A program made the translations under genes and the position numbers. This document shows, piece after piece, positions 12,303-20,139 of a stretch of 20,139 bases of DNA (position 1 is the stretch's first letter; each line of letters opens with the position of its first letter). The notes under the pieces were generated by a model that did no database searches, had not been told where the DNA came from, and saw nothing but the letters and a program-made list of their open reading frames with translations. Source of the stretch: a virus. The stretch is from IMG/VR virus record IMGVR_UViG_3300005433_000020, positions 1 through 20,139 of that record; one strand, written 5' to 3'.

Positions 12303-14329
12303 TGACTAGCCCAACAGATGCACCTGGCAGAAGACTAAAAAACCCGCTTGGAGCGTTATCCTCGTATACATATCAATTAAGTTTGTATATGATTACTCCA
12401 GATGCATATGATGCTTTTAATGCAACAGGCAGAAGATCAATTAATGCATTAGCAGAAGCATCAGGAGAAGAAAATACAGGTGGTGCTTATTTAATTGCAC
12501 AATCAGGTGGAGTCAACAATGATGCATCTCAAAGGGCACCTGGTTTTGATTTAGATTATTATATAGATAATTTTAAACTAAAACAAGCAATCAATGGCGC
12601 AGCCACTCAATCATCTACTAACACTTATTCGGTCTCGTTTGATATCATAGAGCCTTATGGATTTTCTTTTAACACAAAATTAAAAAGAGCCAGTGATCAA
12701 CTACAAGCATATTATAATGAAACAGGGTATTCAGGTAATGGCTCAGTTGAAAATCCAAGTAGGCAGTTTTTTATTATAGGTGTTAGATTTTTAGGCTATG
12801 ATGACAGTGGTAATTTAATAACCGGTGACCAAGATTTTGAAGGCGACGTACTAGATCCAAATGCAAGTGGTAACTCTATTTTTCAAACATATTATGATAT
12901 TAGTATTACGGGTATTAAATTTTCAATCGAAGGCGGTGCAACAAGATATGCACTATCAGGTGTAGCATTATCTCCTGGAAAAGCATTCGGTACAAAAAGA
13001 GGTAGAATAGATTCAACAAAAACAATCTCTGGGCAAACGTTTGATCAAGCCATGCAAGGAGATAATGGATTATTTACACAACTTAATAATATAGAGGCAC
13101 AAAAAGTTCAACAAGAAGAAGCAAAATTTGCAAATGTATACAAAATAGAATACATAGGAGATGGTGTAGATGCTATTAAAGATGCTAGACTTATTTTGCC
13201 TACAGATACAGACAAAAGCAAATGGTGCGGCCCAGACGGCGGCCCTCTCAATACTCAGGAAGCAACTGATGCTGAAGCCGCGACAGCAGTACCAGACGAT
13301 GCACATAGAAAAATAATATTTAATGCTGATACTACGTTTATAGAAATCTTTGATGAAGTTCTTAAAGGCAGTGGTTATATGTACGATGCGTTAAAAGCCA
13401 TTTATAAAAGTCAGGTTACACCTGACTTAACAACAGGAGAACAACCACAAGAAGATCCAGGTAGTGATACAAAAGTTGCGTGGTATAAAGTAACACCGGT
13501 TATTCAAAAAGCCAAATGGGATAGTATTGTAGTTGATTGGGCATATCAAATTATTTTTAGAATAGAAAGATATGAAACACCTATTGTTACTACGAGTGTT
13601 ACAAACCCGGCACAAGATTATTATGGTCCCCATAAAAGATATGAATATTGGTGGACTGGAGAAAACAGAGAGATTTTAGAATACTCACAGAAATTAGATA
13701 ATTTATTTTATAATGAAGTATTGGGAAATGCAAATTTAAATAATGAAGACAACGATCAAAAAGGTAGAGGCTCTGGTGGAGCCGCACAAACTCCAGTTGC
13801 AACAAACAAAAATACGTCAATGCCCACACTCAATGCTGTAGGCGGAGGCAGATCATCACAGAATGAATATGTAACAAGTCTTTATTCTCCTGATTCTTAT
13901 GCTACTGCAAAAATTAAAATATTAGGAGACCCTGATTTTCTAGTACAAGAACATCGGGGAGGAGTAGATAGTGTTTATCAAAGATTTTACGGAGACGATG
14001 GATTTAGAGTTACTGCAAACGGCGGTCAAGTCTTTATTGAAATTGATTTTAAAGAAGCAATCGATTACAATGGCGAAACAGGTGTAATGGATCTCAATGA
14101 CTCTATTTTATTTTTCAGATATCCTGCAGAAATAGAAGAACAAATTAAAGGAGTAAGTTATAAAATCATAACTATAGATAGTACCTTCAGTGAAGGAAAA
14201 TTTACACAAGAATTATCTTGTGCAATTAATACATTCGCAGATCCTGAACCTATAGAAACAACAGGAGATGAAGCAGGCGCACAAGATCAGGGAACTGAAC
14301 AAGATGATGAAGGAACAGGTGATACATAA
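12302..14329 (+). CDS. Baseplate hub protein, gp27-like (675 aa)
   Basis: It sits between gp53 and gp5, joined to both by TAATG overlaps, where a hub subunit is expected. The N-terminal region begins YTYQLSLYMITPDAYDAF. Later come a tube-like block (FKLKQAINGAATQSSTNTYS, then FDIIEPYGFS) and FFIIGVRFLGYDD. The C-terminal segment (FFRYPAEIEEQIKGVSYKI, then STFSEGKFTQELSCAINTF) has the 'Y-x-I-x-x-V-x-x-x-F-x-x-G-x-F-x-Q-x-L' form that closes hub proteins such as gp27 and P2 gpD. In T4 the gp27 trimer adapts the gp5 spike to the tube. T4 gp27 is 391 residues; the surplus lies in the middle, about residues 255-520, which is acidic and low in complexity around the EGTGDT-like tail and the DNDQKGRGSGG linker. 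I do not recognise a peptidase or lysozyme motif. Family is inferred. Confidence 0.55.
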   Translation: MTSPTDAPGRRLKNPLGALSSYTYQLSLYMITPDAYDAFNATGRRSINALAEASGEENTGGAYLIAQSGGVNNDASQRAPGFDLDYYIDNFKLKQAINGAATQSSTNTYSVSFDIIEPYGFSFNTKLKRASDQLQAYYNETGYSGNGSVENPSRQFFIIGVRFLGYDDSGNLITGDQDFEGDVLDPNASGNSIFQTYYDISITGIKFSIEGGATRYALSGVALSPGKAFGTKRGRIDSTKTISGQTFDQAMQGDNGLFTQLNNIEAQKVQQEEAKFANVYKIEYIGDGVDAIKDARLILPTDTDKSKWCGPDGGPLNTQEATDAEAATAVPDDAHRKIIFNADTTFIEIFDEVLKGSGYMYDALKAIYKSQVTPDLTTGEQPQEDPGSDTKVAWYKVTPVIQKAKWDSIVVDWAYQIIFRIERYETPIVTTSVTNPAQDYYGPHKRYEYWWTGENREILEYSQKLDNLFYNEVLGNANLNNEDNDQKGRGSGGAAQTPVATNKNTSMPTLNAVGGGRSSQNEYVTSLYSPDSYATAKIKILGDPDFLVQEHRGGVDSVYQRFYGDDGFRVTANGGQVFIEIDFKEAIDYNGETGVMDLNDSILFFRYPAEIEEQIKGVSYKIITIDSTFSEGKFTQELSCAINTFADPEPIETTGDEAGAQDQGTEQDDEGTGDT

Positions 14330-17300
14330 TGGCTATTGACGTTTTTAAACCCAGAGGTAAATTAAAAAAGAGTCAACCCGGCGCGGGTGTAGCCTCTGTC
14401 ATCGAAGTACCTATTATCTGTACAGTAATGAGTACAGTCGATCCTACTCACCAAGGTCGTATTGCAGTCTATCCGTCAGAGAATCTTAACAAAGATGCAT
14501 ACAATCGTAATAATTGGTTATGGGTTGGCAGACTTTCAACATTTGCTGGACAAACAGCACCGTTAGGCCCTGACGGCCCAGATGATCAAGGTGGCGGTCA
14601 GTACGGAGCATATACTTTAAACCCTAGTTCATATGGACAATGGAACGCACCCCCGGATAAAGAAACACAAGTTATTTGTATATTTGTTAATGGTGATCCT
14701 AATTATGGTTTTTATATAGGTTCAATTCCTAAACCAGAAACATTGTCAATGATACCTGCAATAGGTGCATCTGAAAATGTAACTCTTAATGGAGCAGAAG
14801 CGGCATCCTATGGCGGCGCCGCAAGATTACCAACTACTAACATTAATACAAATAACAAAGATATTGCTGATAGTGTTAATTATTTAAGAGATGCAAAACC
14901 AGTTCATAGTTATACTGCATCTATCATGCAACAACAAGGTGTTCTCAGAGACAAATATAGAGGTCCTATAGGCTCAAGTGCAACAAGAGAAGCATCTAGT
15001 AGAGTAGGCTGGGGTGTTAGTACTCCGGGACGTCCTGTTTATATGGGCGGCGCAACAGATGAAGACATTGCAGGTAAATTAGGAGAGGATGCTGAAAACT
15101 TTAGAGTAGTAACAAGACGAGGCGGCCACTCACTTGTTATGGATGATGGAGACATCATTGGTAGAGACCAGTTAATTAGATTACGTACAGCATTAGGACA
15201 TCAGATAACGATGAGTGATGACGGACAAATGTTATCTATCCTACATGCAAATGGACAATCATATATTGAATTAGGTAAAGAAGGAACAGTAGATGTTTTT
15301 AGTACAAACTCTATTAACTTACGTACTCAAGGTGATCTTAATTTACATGCAGATGAAACAGTCAACATCAGTGGAAAAAACGTAAACATAAATTCATCAG
15401 AGGATACCTACTTAAATGCAGACAAACAATTTAAACAAAGGGTAGGAGAAGATTACAATCTTTTTGCATTGCAAAATTTAAAATTTAAAGCAGATGCGGC
15501 TGTTGCATTGGAAGCAGTCGGTCAAGTAGGAATAAAATCTGACTCTGAAATATACAATGAAGGCACAAAGATACATTTAAATGATGGTGCGGCTAGTTTG
15601 AGTCCTGACGTAGTTGAACCAATAGAAGTCATTATGCACCCAGATACTTTATTTGATGATAATAAAGGCTGGGCTGCCGCATTAGCAAAACTCCCAAGTA
15701 TTACTTCACGTGCGCCTGCTCACATGCCTTGGATGAATGCAAACCAAGGTGCAGATGTACAAGTAGACCCCACGGCTGAAGGCTCACTGCCAGCAGAACC
15801 TACAGAAACAATAGCGGGTTTAAATTCAGACTTAGCAGGAGATTTAGGAGGAGCCGTTCAACTAGCAAATCCTTCAATAGCCGCATCAATTAATGAAGTA
15901 GGTGGCATCAGTGATGCACTAGATAAAAATGCTACTGCACAAATGCTAGGTAGCATAGCACAAGATACTGGTACTGATTTCGGTGTGGGTATCGGGGTAT
16001 CAGGCAATGAAGTTCAAGCGGCTATTACTGATGTCGTTAACGATGTGACAGGAACTGCATCAACAGCAGTTGTAGGTGTGTTTGGTCAAACACCATCTCA
16101 GATGGCTCAAGGTGGTGTTCTTAAGCCCGGCGCAGACACTATGGTTAATACTTTAATTGGTCTTAATGCAGGAGGCATAGGTTCAAAGACTGAACAGGCT
16201 TTAGGTGTAGCAGAAAATAATGTAGGATGGATCAACCCGGATAAATTAGCCTCAGTAATGCCTGCTCAAGCCTTCTCTGGACAATCAGGTATTAATTCAT
16301 TAGAGCAATTTACAGGTGCATCTGCCGCACAAGCAAAGTCAGGTGCACAAGTTTTACAAAAAGGACAAAAAGTATTGCAAAAGTTAGGTGTTGTATCTGG
16401 TAAAGAATCTCAAGGAGGAATCGGAGCACTTGTGCAAGGTACAATGACAACAAAAGCCGATAAAGGTGATCTTTTTGAAAATGCAAAAGATGTGTCATCA
16501 ATTGTCAATAAGTATGCTGTCGAAGGTTCAGACATTAATCCTGTTGGAGGACAAACTTCAGTCTTGTCAAAAATGAAAAGCGGATCGGGTGCTATGTTAG
16601 CATCTGCTTTATCGGGTGCTACAGGTGGTATCGTATCAGCATTAGATACTCTCAATCAAAGTGGGCTTGACTTACCGGGTGTAGGTGCCGATCTAAATAT
16701 AGGGGCATCGGCTTCATCATTTAAGTCTATTGTAAATTCTTTCCCTGTTTTACCTGCTGACGTACCAGTTGATTTAGCGGCTACTGCAGGAGCAGCCGCA
16801 GCCGCAGTAGCAGGAGCAAGTGCAGGAATGACTGGCTTAGATATTCCAAGCACATCATCTATTTCTACAGGCCTTGCAGATGCAGTCGGAGCAGGCGCAA
16901 TTGATGCGTTCTCAGGCGCGGCAGTATCACAATCAGGTGCAGTAGCCGCACTAGTCTCCTCGGGTGACCCAACTGCTGTAGCGGCTATTAATGATGCAGT
17001 CAATGCTACGAATGCAATTGGAGTTAACCCTGAAACTTTAACACAGCAAGGAACACTGAGTGCCGCGGCAACACAAGTACAAGCAGGTCTACAATCAAAA
17101 ATAGCAGGAACAGTAGCATCGGGTGTAAGTCAATTACCCGGTGGACAAAAACTAGCAGGATCAGTTGTAAACAATGCTGTCGGCGCAGTTAATCCAATAG
17201 CAGACGGTATAGATAATGTTACTGGTGCATTACAGACATTAGGTCAACAAGCATTTTCAGGTGTTGATGCAGGAAATCTAGCATATACAGGAGAGTCTGC

Positions 17301-18381
17301 TTTAGGGGAAATCAGTAAGAGTTTCAACTCTATGACAGATCAATTGATCGGTGCTACTTCTGGACCGTTATCTAATGCATTGAGTCCAGGAGCATCAGCC
17401 GCACTACAATCAGCATTATCATCATTAACAGCAGGTGGCGGCTCAACTATCAAACTACCTGTAGTAGCAGTTAATACATATGATCGATCTAAAATTACAA
17501 ATTTAATAGACGGAGTGTTAGGAGATCCTATTGTACCTAGACCGAACTTATTAGGAGAAATACCTCAAGGTGCGATCACTGCGGCTACTGCTTTATTACA
17601 AGTTAAAAAAGAACTGTCAAATGATATACAAACATTAAGTGTGTTATCTAAAGGAATTGCTCAAAAGCAAAAGGCTCTGTTTGAAGCACAAACAAAATTC
17701 CCTGCAGGTTCACCCGAAATTGCGGCGGCTGAAGCGGCATATGAAGCGGCCGCATCATCACCTACATACACAAACTTAGTAAACAAAATTAAAGCCGCAG
17801 AAACATTGTTCGATAATATTACAGTAGAAGAAACAATACAACCAGAAACTAATCCGTTTAGTGATATTGAAAATACATTACAAAACTATGCTGATGCAGG
17901 ACTTACTGGAGATTCATTTGCTGATCCTTTTGGTGCAAACGGAGACGGCACGTTGGCAGGCACACCGCCTTCATACGAATCTAACTTCAATTACTTTACG
18001 GATACCATCTCAGCCGGTTTCATTCCTGTAGATAAATCTCAATACACCGACACAACATATTCAAACATTTTAGCAACTATTGCAAAAACGTATGTGGGTA
18101 CTGAATGGACAGCATATCTAACTGAACCTTACACAACTGACTATACACCCATTATAACTGGAACCGAATGGGTACCAGATAATACAGTTGAAAGTGTTGT
18201 TGGAGATGACCTTGGTGATGGTCCATTGACATCAGATAACACAGATGGCGCCGGAGGTGTAGGACAAGACGTTGCTATCGGCGGCACTATTAATATTAAT
18301 GAGAACTTTATCTCATCAGGTGTTGTAGGCGGCGGTGTACTTAAGTGGGTGTTTGATGGTGATACTTGGAAGTTAAAATAA
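14329..18381 (+). CDS. gp5: gp5-like baseplate spike with very long C-terminal extension (1350 aa)
   Basis: Residues about 25-140 form the gp5/VgrG OB-fold: VPIICTVMSTVDPTHQGRIA, then NNWLWVGRLSTFAG, and later VICIFVNGDPNYGFYIGSIP. The lysozyme domain that follows in T4 is absent; instead there is a 100-residue linker (VHSYTASIMQQQGVLRDKYR). Residues about 255-420 are a VgrG/gp5 needle: HSLVMDDGD, LGHQITMSDDGQ, then short beta repeats (INLRTQGDLNLHADETVNIS). From about 430 to 1090 follows Ala/Gly/Ser-rich sequence with poly-Ala near 820. Then come a coiled coil at about 1094-1124, a Thr/Tyr/Pro-rich part and the tip GVLKWVFDGDTWKLK. T4 gp5 has 575 residues. Its ATG overlaps the hub gene stop. 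The N-terminal half is a confident call; the extension has no function I recognise. Confidence 0.85.
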   Translation: MAIDVFKPRGKLKKSQPGAGVASVIEVPIICTVMSTVDPTHQGRIAVYPSENLNKDAYNRNNWLWVGRLSTFAGQTAPLGPDGPDDQGGGQYGAYTLNPSSYGQWNAPPDKETQVICIFVNGDPNYGFYIGSIPKPETLSMIPAIGASENVTLNGAEAASYGGAARLPTTNINTNNKDIADSVNYLRDAKPVHSYTASIMQQQGVLRDKYRGPIGSSATREASSRVGWGVSTPGRPVYMGGATDEDIAGKLGEDAENFRVVTRRGGHSLVMDDGDIIGRDQLIRLRTALGHQITMSDDGQMLSILHANGQSYIELGKEGTVDVFSTNSINLRTQGDLNLHADETVNISGKNVNINSSEDTYLNADKQFKQRVGEDYNLFALQNLKFKADAAVALEAVGQVGIKSDSEIYNEGTKIHLNDGAASLSPDVVEPIEVIMHPDTLFDDNKGWAAALAKLPSITSRAPAHMPWMNANQGADVQVDPTAEGSLPAEPTETIAGLNSDLAGDLGGAVQLANPSIAASINEVGGISDALDKNATAQMLGSIAQDTGTDFGVGIGVSGNEVQAAITDVVNDVTGTASTAVVGVFGQTPSQMAQGGVLKPGADTMVNTLIGLNAGGIGSKTEQALGVAENNVGWINPDKLASVMPAQAFSGQSGINSLEQFTGASAAQAKSGAQVLQKGQKVLQKLGVVSGKESQGGIGALVQGTMTTKADKGDLFENAKDVSSIVNKYAVEGSDINPVGGQTSVLSKMKSGSGAMLASALSGATGGIVSALDTLNQSGLDLPGVGADLNIGASASSFKSIVNSFPVLPADVPVDLAATAGAAAAAVAGASAGMTGLDIPSTSSISTGLADAVGAGAIDAFSGAAVSQSGAVAALVSSGDPTAVAAINDAVNATNAIGVNPETLTQQGTLSAAATQVQAGLQSKIAGTVASGVSQLPGGQKLAGSVVNNAVGAVNPIADGIDNVTGALQTLGQQAFSGVDAGNLAYTGESALGEISKSFNSMTDQLIGATSGPLSNALSPGASAALQSALSSLTAGGGSTIKLPVVAVNTYDRSKITNLIDGVLGDPIVPRPNLLGEIPQGAITAATALLQVKKELSNDIQTLSVLSKGIAQKQKALFEAQTKFPAGSPEIAAAEAAYEAAASSPTYTNLVNKIKAAETLFDNITVEETIQPETNPFSDIENTLQNYADAGLTGDSFADPFGANGDGTLAGTPPSYESNFNYFTDTISAGFIPVDKSQYTDTTYSNILATIAKTYVGTEWTAYLTEPYTTDYTPIITGTEWVPDNTVESVVGDDLGDGPLTSDNTDGAGGVGQDVAIGGTININENFISSGVVGGGVLKWVFDGDTWKLK

Positions 18382-18386
18382 CAGGA

Positions 18387-18394
18387 TATAAATA
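18387..18394 (+). promoter_or_regulatory. Late-promoter consensus TATAAATA directly before gp25
   Basis: Exact TATAAATA lies in the 18-bp gap between gp5 and gp25 and ends 5 bp before the gp25 ATG. With T4 spacing the transcript would start at or next to the A of that ATG, giving a leaderless mRNA. It may instead feed only gp6, or be chance. Confidence 0.4.
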
Positions 18395-18399
18395 GTATT

Positions 18400-18849
18400 A
18401 TGGCAACTTACATAGGATTTTCAACAATTAATGCAGATAAACCTCGTACAGTTAATCCTGCACCTGCTATTGATGGAGAAGCCAACGGCATAACTAACCC
18501 CATCGTTTTTGGTAAAAAGTTTAAATTAACTGATGAACAACTTGTTATACAAGACTTGGTTAATGCACTTAACATTAGACGAGGTGAAAAAGTAGGTAAG
18601 CCTAATTATGGAACTACATTATGGGACTTTATCTTTGAGCCTAATACAAGTGACGTTCAAACTGCAATACAAAATGAAGTCAGACGAGTTGCTGGTTTAG
18701 ACCCTCGCCTTACAATCAACACAATACAAGCATATCCTAGAGATAATGGCATTTTAATAGAAGTTCAATTGTCTATTACTCCATATAATAATGCAGGAGA
18801 TCTAGCATTATTCTTTGATTCTCAAACAAATACTGCCACAATAGCATAA
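18400..18849 (+). CDS. gp25: Baseplate wedge protein gp25 (149 aa)
   Basis: gp25-family (GPW/gp25) protein that binds the sheath-proximal wedge and starts sheath assembly. FKLTDEQLVIQDLVNALNIR, then RGEKVGKPNYGTTLWDFIFE, and later QNEVRRVAGLDPRLTINTIQ are the family's core: the 'R-G-E-(K/R)-x-x-x-P-x-x-G' turn, the 'W/F-D-x-(I/L)-F-E' strand and the EVRR helix. T4 gp25 is 132 residues; the extra length is at the N-terminus (GFSTINADK). The nearest SD-like word, AGGA at 18383-18386, is 13 nt before the ATG. The gene is followed after 49 bp by gp6, the usual partner order. Confidence 0.93.
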   Translation: MATYIGFSTINADKPRTVNPAPAIDGEANGITNPIVFGKKFKLTDEQLVIQDLVNALNIRRGEKVGKPNYGTTLWDFIFEPNTSDVQTAIQNEVRRVAGLDPRLTINTIQAYPRDNGILIEVQLSITPYNNAGDLALFFDSQTNTATIA

Positions 18850-18871
18850 AAAAAGTCGGTTTTTCCATAAA

Positions 18872-18879
18872 GATAAATA
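18872..18879 (+). promoter_or_regulatory. Candidate late promoter of gp6 (GATAAATA)
   Basis: GATAAATA, identical to the octamer before the baseplate operon (11141-11148), lies 19 bp before the gp6 ATG in the 49-bp gap after gp25. The leader would be about 13 nt and still include the AGGG SD at 18888-18891. Confidence 0.5.
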
Positions 18880-18898
18880 CTTGAAACAGGGAAAAACT

Positions 18899-20139
18899 AT
18901 GGCTACAAGTTCAAGGCAATCAGGTCTCTTTGGAGTAAATGATTGGAAAGCAATCTACGAAACCTTTCGTGAGGCAGACTTCCGATCATACGATTATGAA
19001 ACTCTAAGAAAAAGTTTTATCGATTATATTAGACTTTATTATCCTGAAACCTACAATGATTATATCGAAAGTTCAGAGTTTATTGCTCTACTTGATGTCA
19101 TGGCTTTTATGGGTCAAGGTCTTGCCTTTAGAAATGATTTAAACACACGTGAAAATTTCATCGACACGGCCGAACGCAGAGACTCTGTAGTAAAATTAGC
19201 AGACTTAGTTGGATACACACCAAAAAGAAATTCATGTGCATCTGGTTTCTTAAAAGTTCAGTCTGTCAGAACAACTGAAAATATCACAGATGCAAATGGC
19301 GTAAACTTAAGTAACAATCCGATCAGTTGGAATGATCCATCTAACACTAATTGGTTAGATCAAATGAACACAATATTTAATGCGGCTATGGTAGACTCGC
19401 AAAAAATAGGACGTCCAGGTAATACTGCTGAAGTCTTAGGTGTTACAACAAGTGAATATGGAATAAGACTTCCAGAAGGAACGATGCCAATTGTTCCCTT
19501 TACGTCACAAGTAGATGGTCAAGGAATGAACTTTGAATTAGTCAGTGCAACAACACTAGATGAAGATTATGTTTATGAAATTCCACCAGCACCAACTAAT
19601 CAAATCAACATGTTATATAGAAATGATAAATTAGGTTTTGGTAGTCCCAATACAGGATTTATGTTTTTCTTTAAACAAGGAACATTGACCCCATTCAATT
19701 TTAATTTTCAACAACAAATTTCAAACCAAACAATTAATATTGATGTTGTGGGTGTCAACGAAACTGATACATGGTTGTATCAAACAAACGCAGACAATAC
19801 ATTAGGGTCATGGAATCAAGTAGAAAATGTTTATGCCGATGCATACTTGCAAACAGAATCAAGTGATAAGAAAATCTTTTCTGTAAACTCACGTGTAAAT
19901 GATCAAGTTACATATGTATTCGGTGACGGTGTGTTTTCAGAAATGCCCGTAGGTAACTTTAGAGCATATGTAAGATCAAGCAATGCATTAACATATACTA
20001 TCGATCCTTCAGAAATGAACGGAGTAAGTGTTTCTATTAATTATATTGACAGAGTAGGTAGTACTCAAACTTTGACTATGAATTTTTCATTGCCGGTTGC
20101 AGTAACAAATGCTCAAGCAAGAGAACCAATAGCACAAAT
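18899..20139 (+). CDS. gp6: Baseplate wedge protein gp6, N-terminal part (413 codons visible)
   Basis: The frame starts at ATG 18899 (AGGG SD 7 nt upstream) and stays open to the window end. The N-terminus matches gp6 of T4-like phages: FREADFRSYDYETLRKSFID, then YIRLYYPETYNDYIESSEFI, then ALLDVMAFMGQGLAFRNDLN, TRENFIDTAERRDSVVKLA and LVGYTPKR. This is the helical core that dimerises in the wedge, shared with the Baseplate J family ('L-x-D-x-x-A-x-x-G-x-x-L-x-x-R-x-x-x-x-x-x-E-x-x-x-x-T-A'). Later residues form a beta-rich insertion. T4 gp6 is 660 residues, so about 60% is present. gp6 joins gp25 and gp53 in the inner baseplate ring. Confidence 0.93.
   Translation, partial: MATSSRQSGLFGVNDWKAIYETFREADFRSYDYETLRKSFIDYIRLYYPETYNDYIESSEFIALLDVMAFMGQGLAFRNDLNTRENFIDTAERRDSVVKLADLVGYTPKRNSCASGFLKVQSVRTTENITDANGVNLSNNPISWNDPSNTNWLDQMNTIFNAAMVDSQKIGRPGNTAEVLGVTTSEYGIRLPEGTMPIVPFTSQVDGQGMNFELVSATTLDEDYVYEIPPAPTNQINMLYRNDKLGFGSPNTGFMFFFKQGTLTPFNFNFQQQISNQTINIDVVGVNETDTWLYQTNADNTLGSWNQVENVYADAYLQTESSDKKIFSVNSRVNDQVTYVFGDGVFSEMPVGNFRAYVRSSNALTYTIDPSEMNGVSVSINYIDRVGSTQTLTMNFSLPVAVTNAQAREPIAQ

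Noticed and set aside
16693-16700. CTAAATAT inside gp5
   Set aside because: Internal to a long gene with no start nearby; it shows that this octamer also occurs by chance, which lowers confidence in the CTAAATA-type promoters.
16310-17003. Minus-strand open frames opposite the gp5 extension
   Set aside because: Composition mirrors the Ala/Gly-rich codons of gp5; no SD or recognisable domain.
1-20139. CRISPR array, insertion sequence or integrase/attachment site
   Set aside because: No regularly spaced repeats, transposase motifs or integrase gene were seen.

Overview
The window is a piece of an AT-rich, T4-like contractile-tailed phage genome. The evidence is a set of recognisable T4 core proteins: portal gp20, baseplate proteins gp26, gp53, gp5, gp25 and gp6, the recombination nuclease pair gp46/gp47, and the late sigma factor gp55. 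The low GC content, the short 'marine-type' gp53, the gp5 spike without a lysozyme domain and the phage-borne radical SAM enzyme suggest a marine (environmental) T4-like phage. The sequence alone does not identify the host.

Layout, left to right. (1) Minus strand, 1-3917: the N-terminus of the portal protein (cut by the window edge), with a 1158-residue probable tape measure protein upstream of it. (2) Plus strand, 4025-5109: a gp26-like baseplate/tail-assembly protein whose last codons carry a T TTT TTC slippery heptamer followed by a stem-loop. A -1 shift there joins it to a 76-codon gp51-like domain that has no usable start codon of its own. (3) 5110-5588: a 479-bp stretch without a convincing gene but dense in stem-loops. 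(4) Minus strand, 5589-11027: gp55, gp47, gp46, a radical SAM/SPASM-like enzyme and a PDDEXK (Hjc-like) nuclease. gp47, gp46 and the radical SAM gene overlap by 4 bp each (ATGA, GTGA), so they look translationally coupled. (5) Plus strand, 11212-20139: a tail-tube-initiator-like protein (gp48/gp54 type), gp53, a gp27-like hub protein, a very long gp5-like spike, gp25 and the first 413 codons of gp6. The first four of these genes are joined by TAATG stop/start overlaps.

How it fits together: gp55 would direct late transcription, and octamers close to the T4 late promoter (TATAAATA, GATAAATA, CTAAATAT) lie upstream of portal, tape measure, gp26, the gp48/54-like gene, gp25 and gp6. In both divergent intergenic regions the two octamers face each other, so the opposing transcripts would overlap at their 5' ends. 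gp46/gp47 and the PDDEXK nuclease form a recombination/DNA-processing cluster; what the radical SAM protein does there is unknown. The rest is baseplate, hub and tail-length machinery.

The best candidates for undescribed biology are the gp26/gp51 programmed frameshift (which would make the pair resemble the G/GT tail assembly chaperones of lambda-like phages), the stem-loop-rich gap at 5110-5588, the face-to-face late promoters, and the radical SAM gene coupled to gp46.
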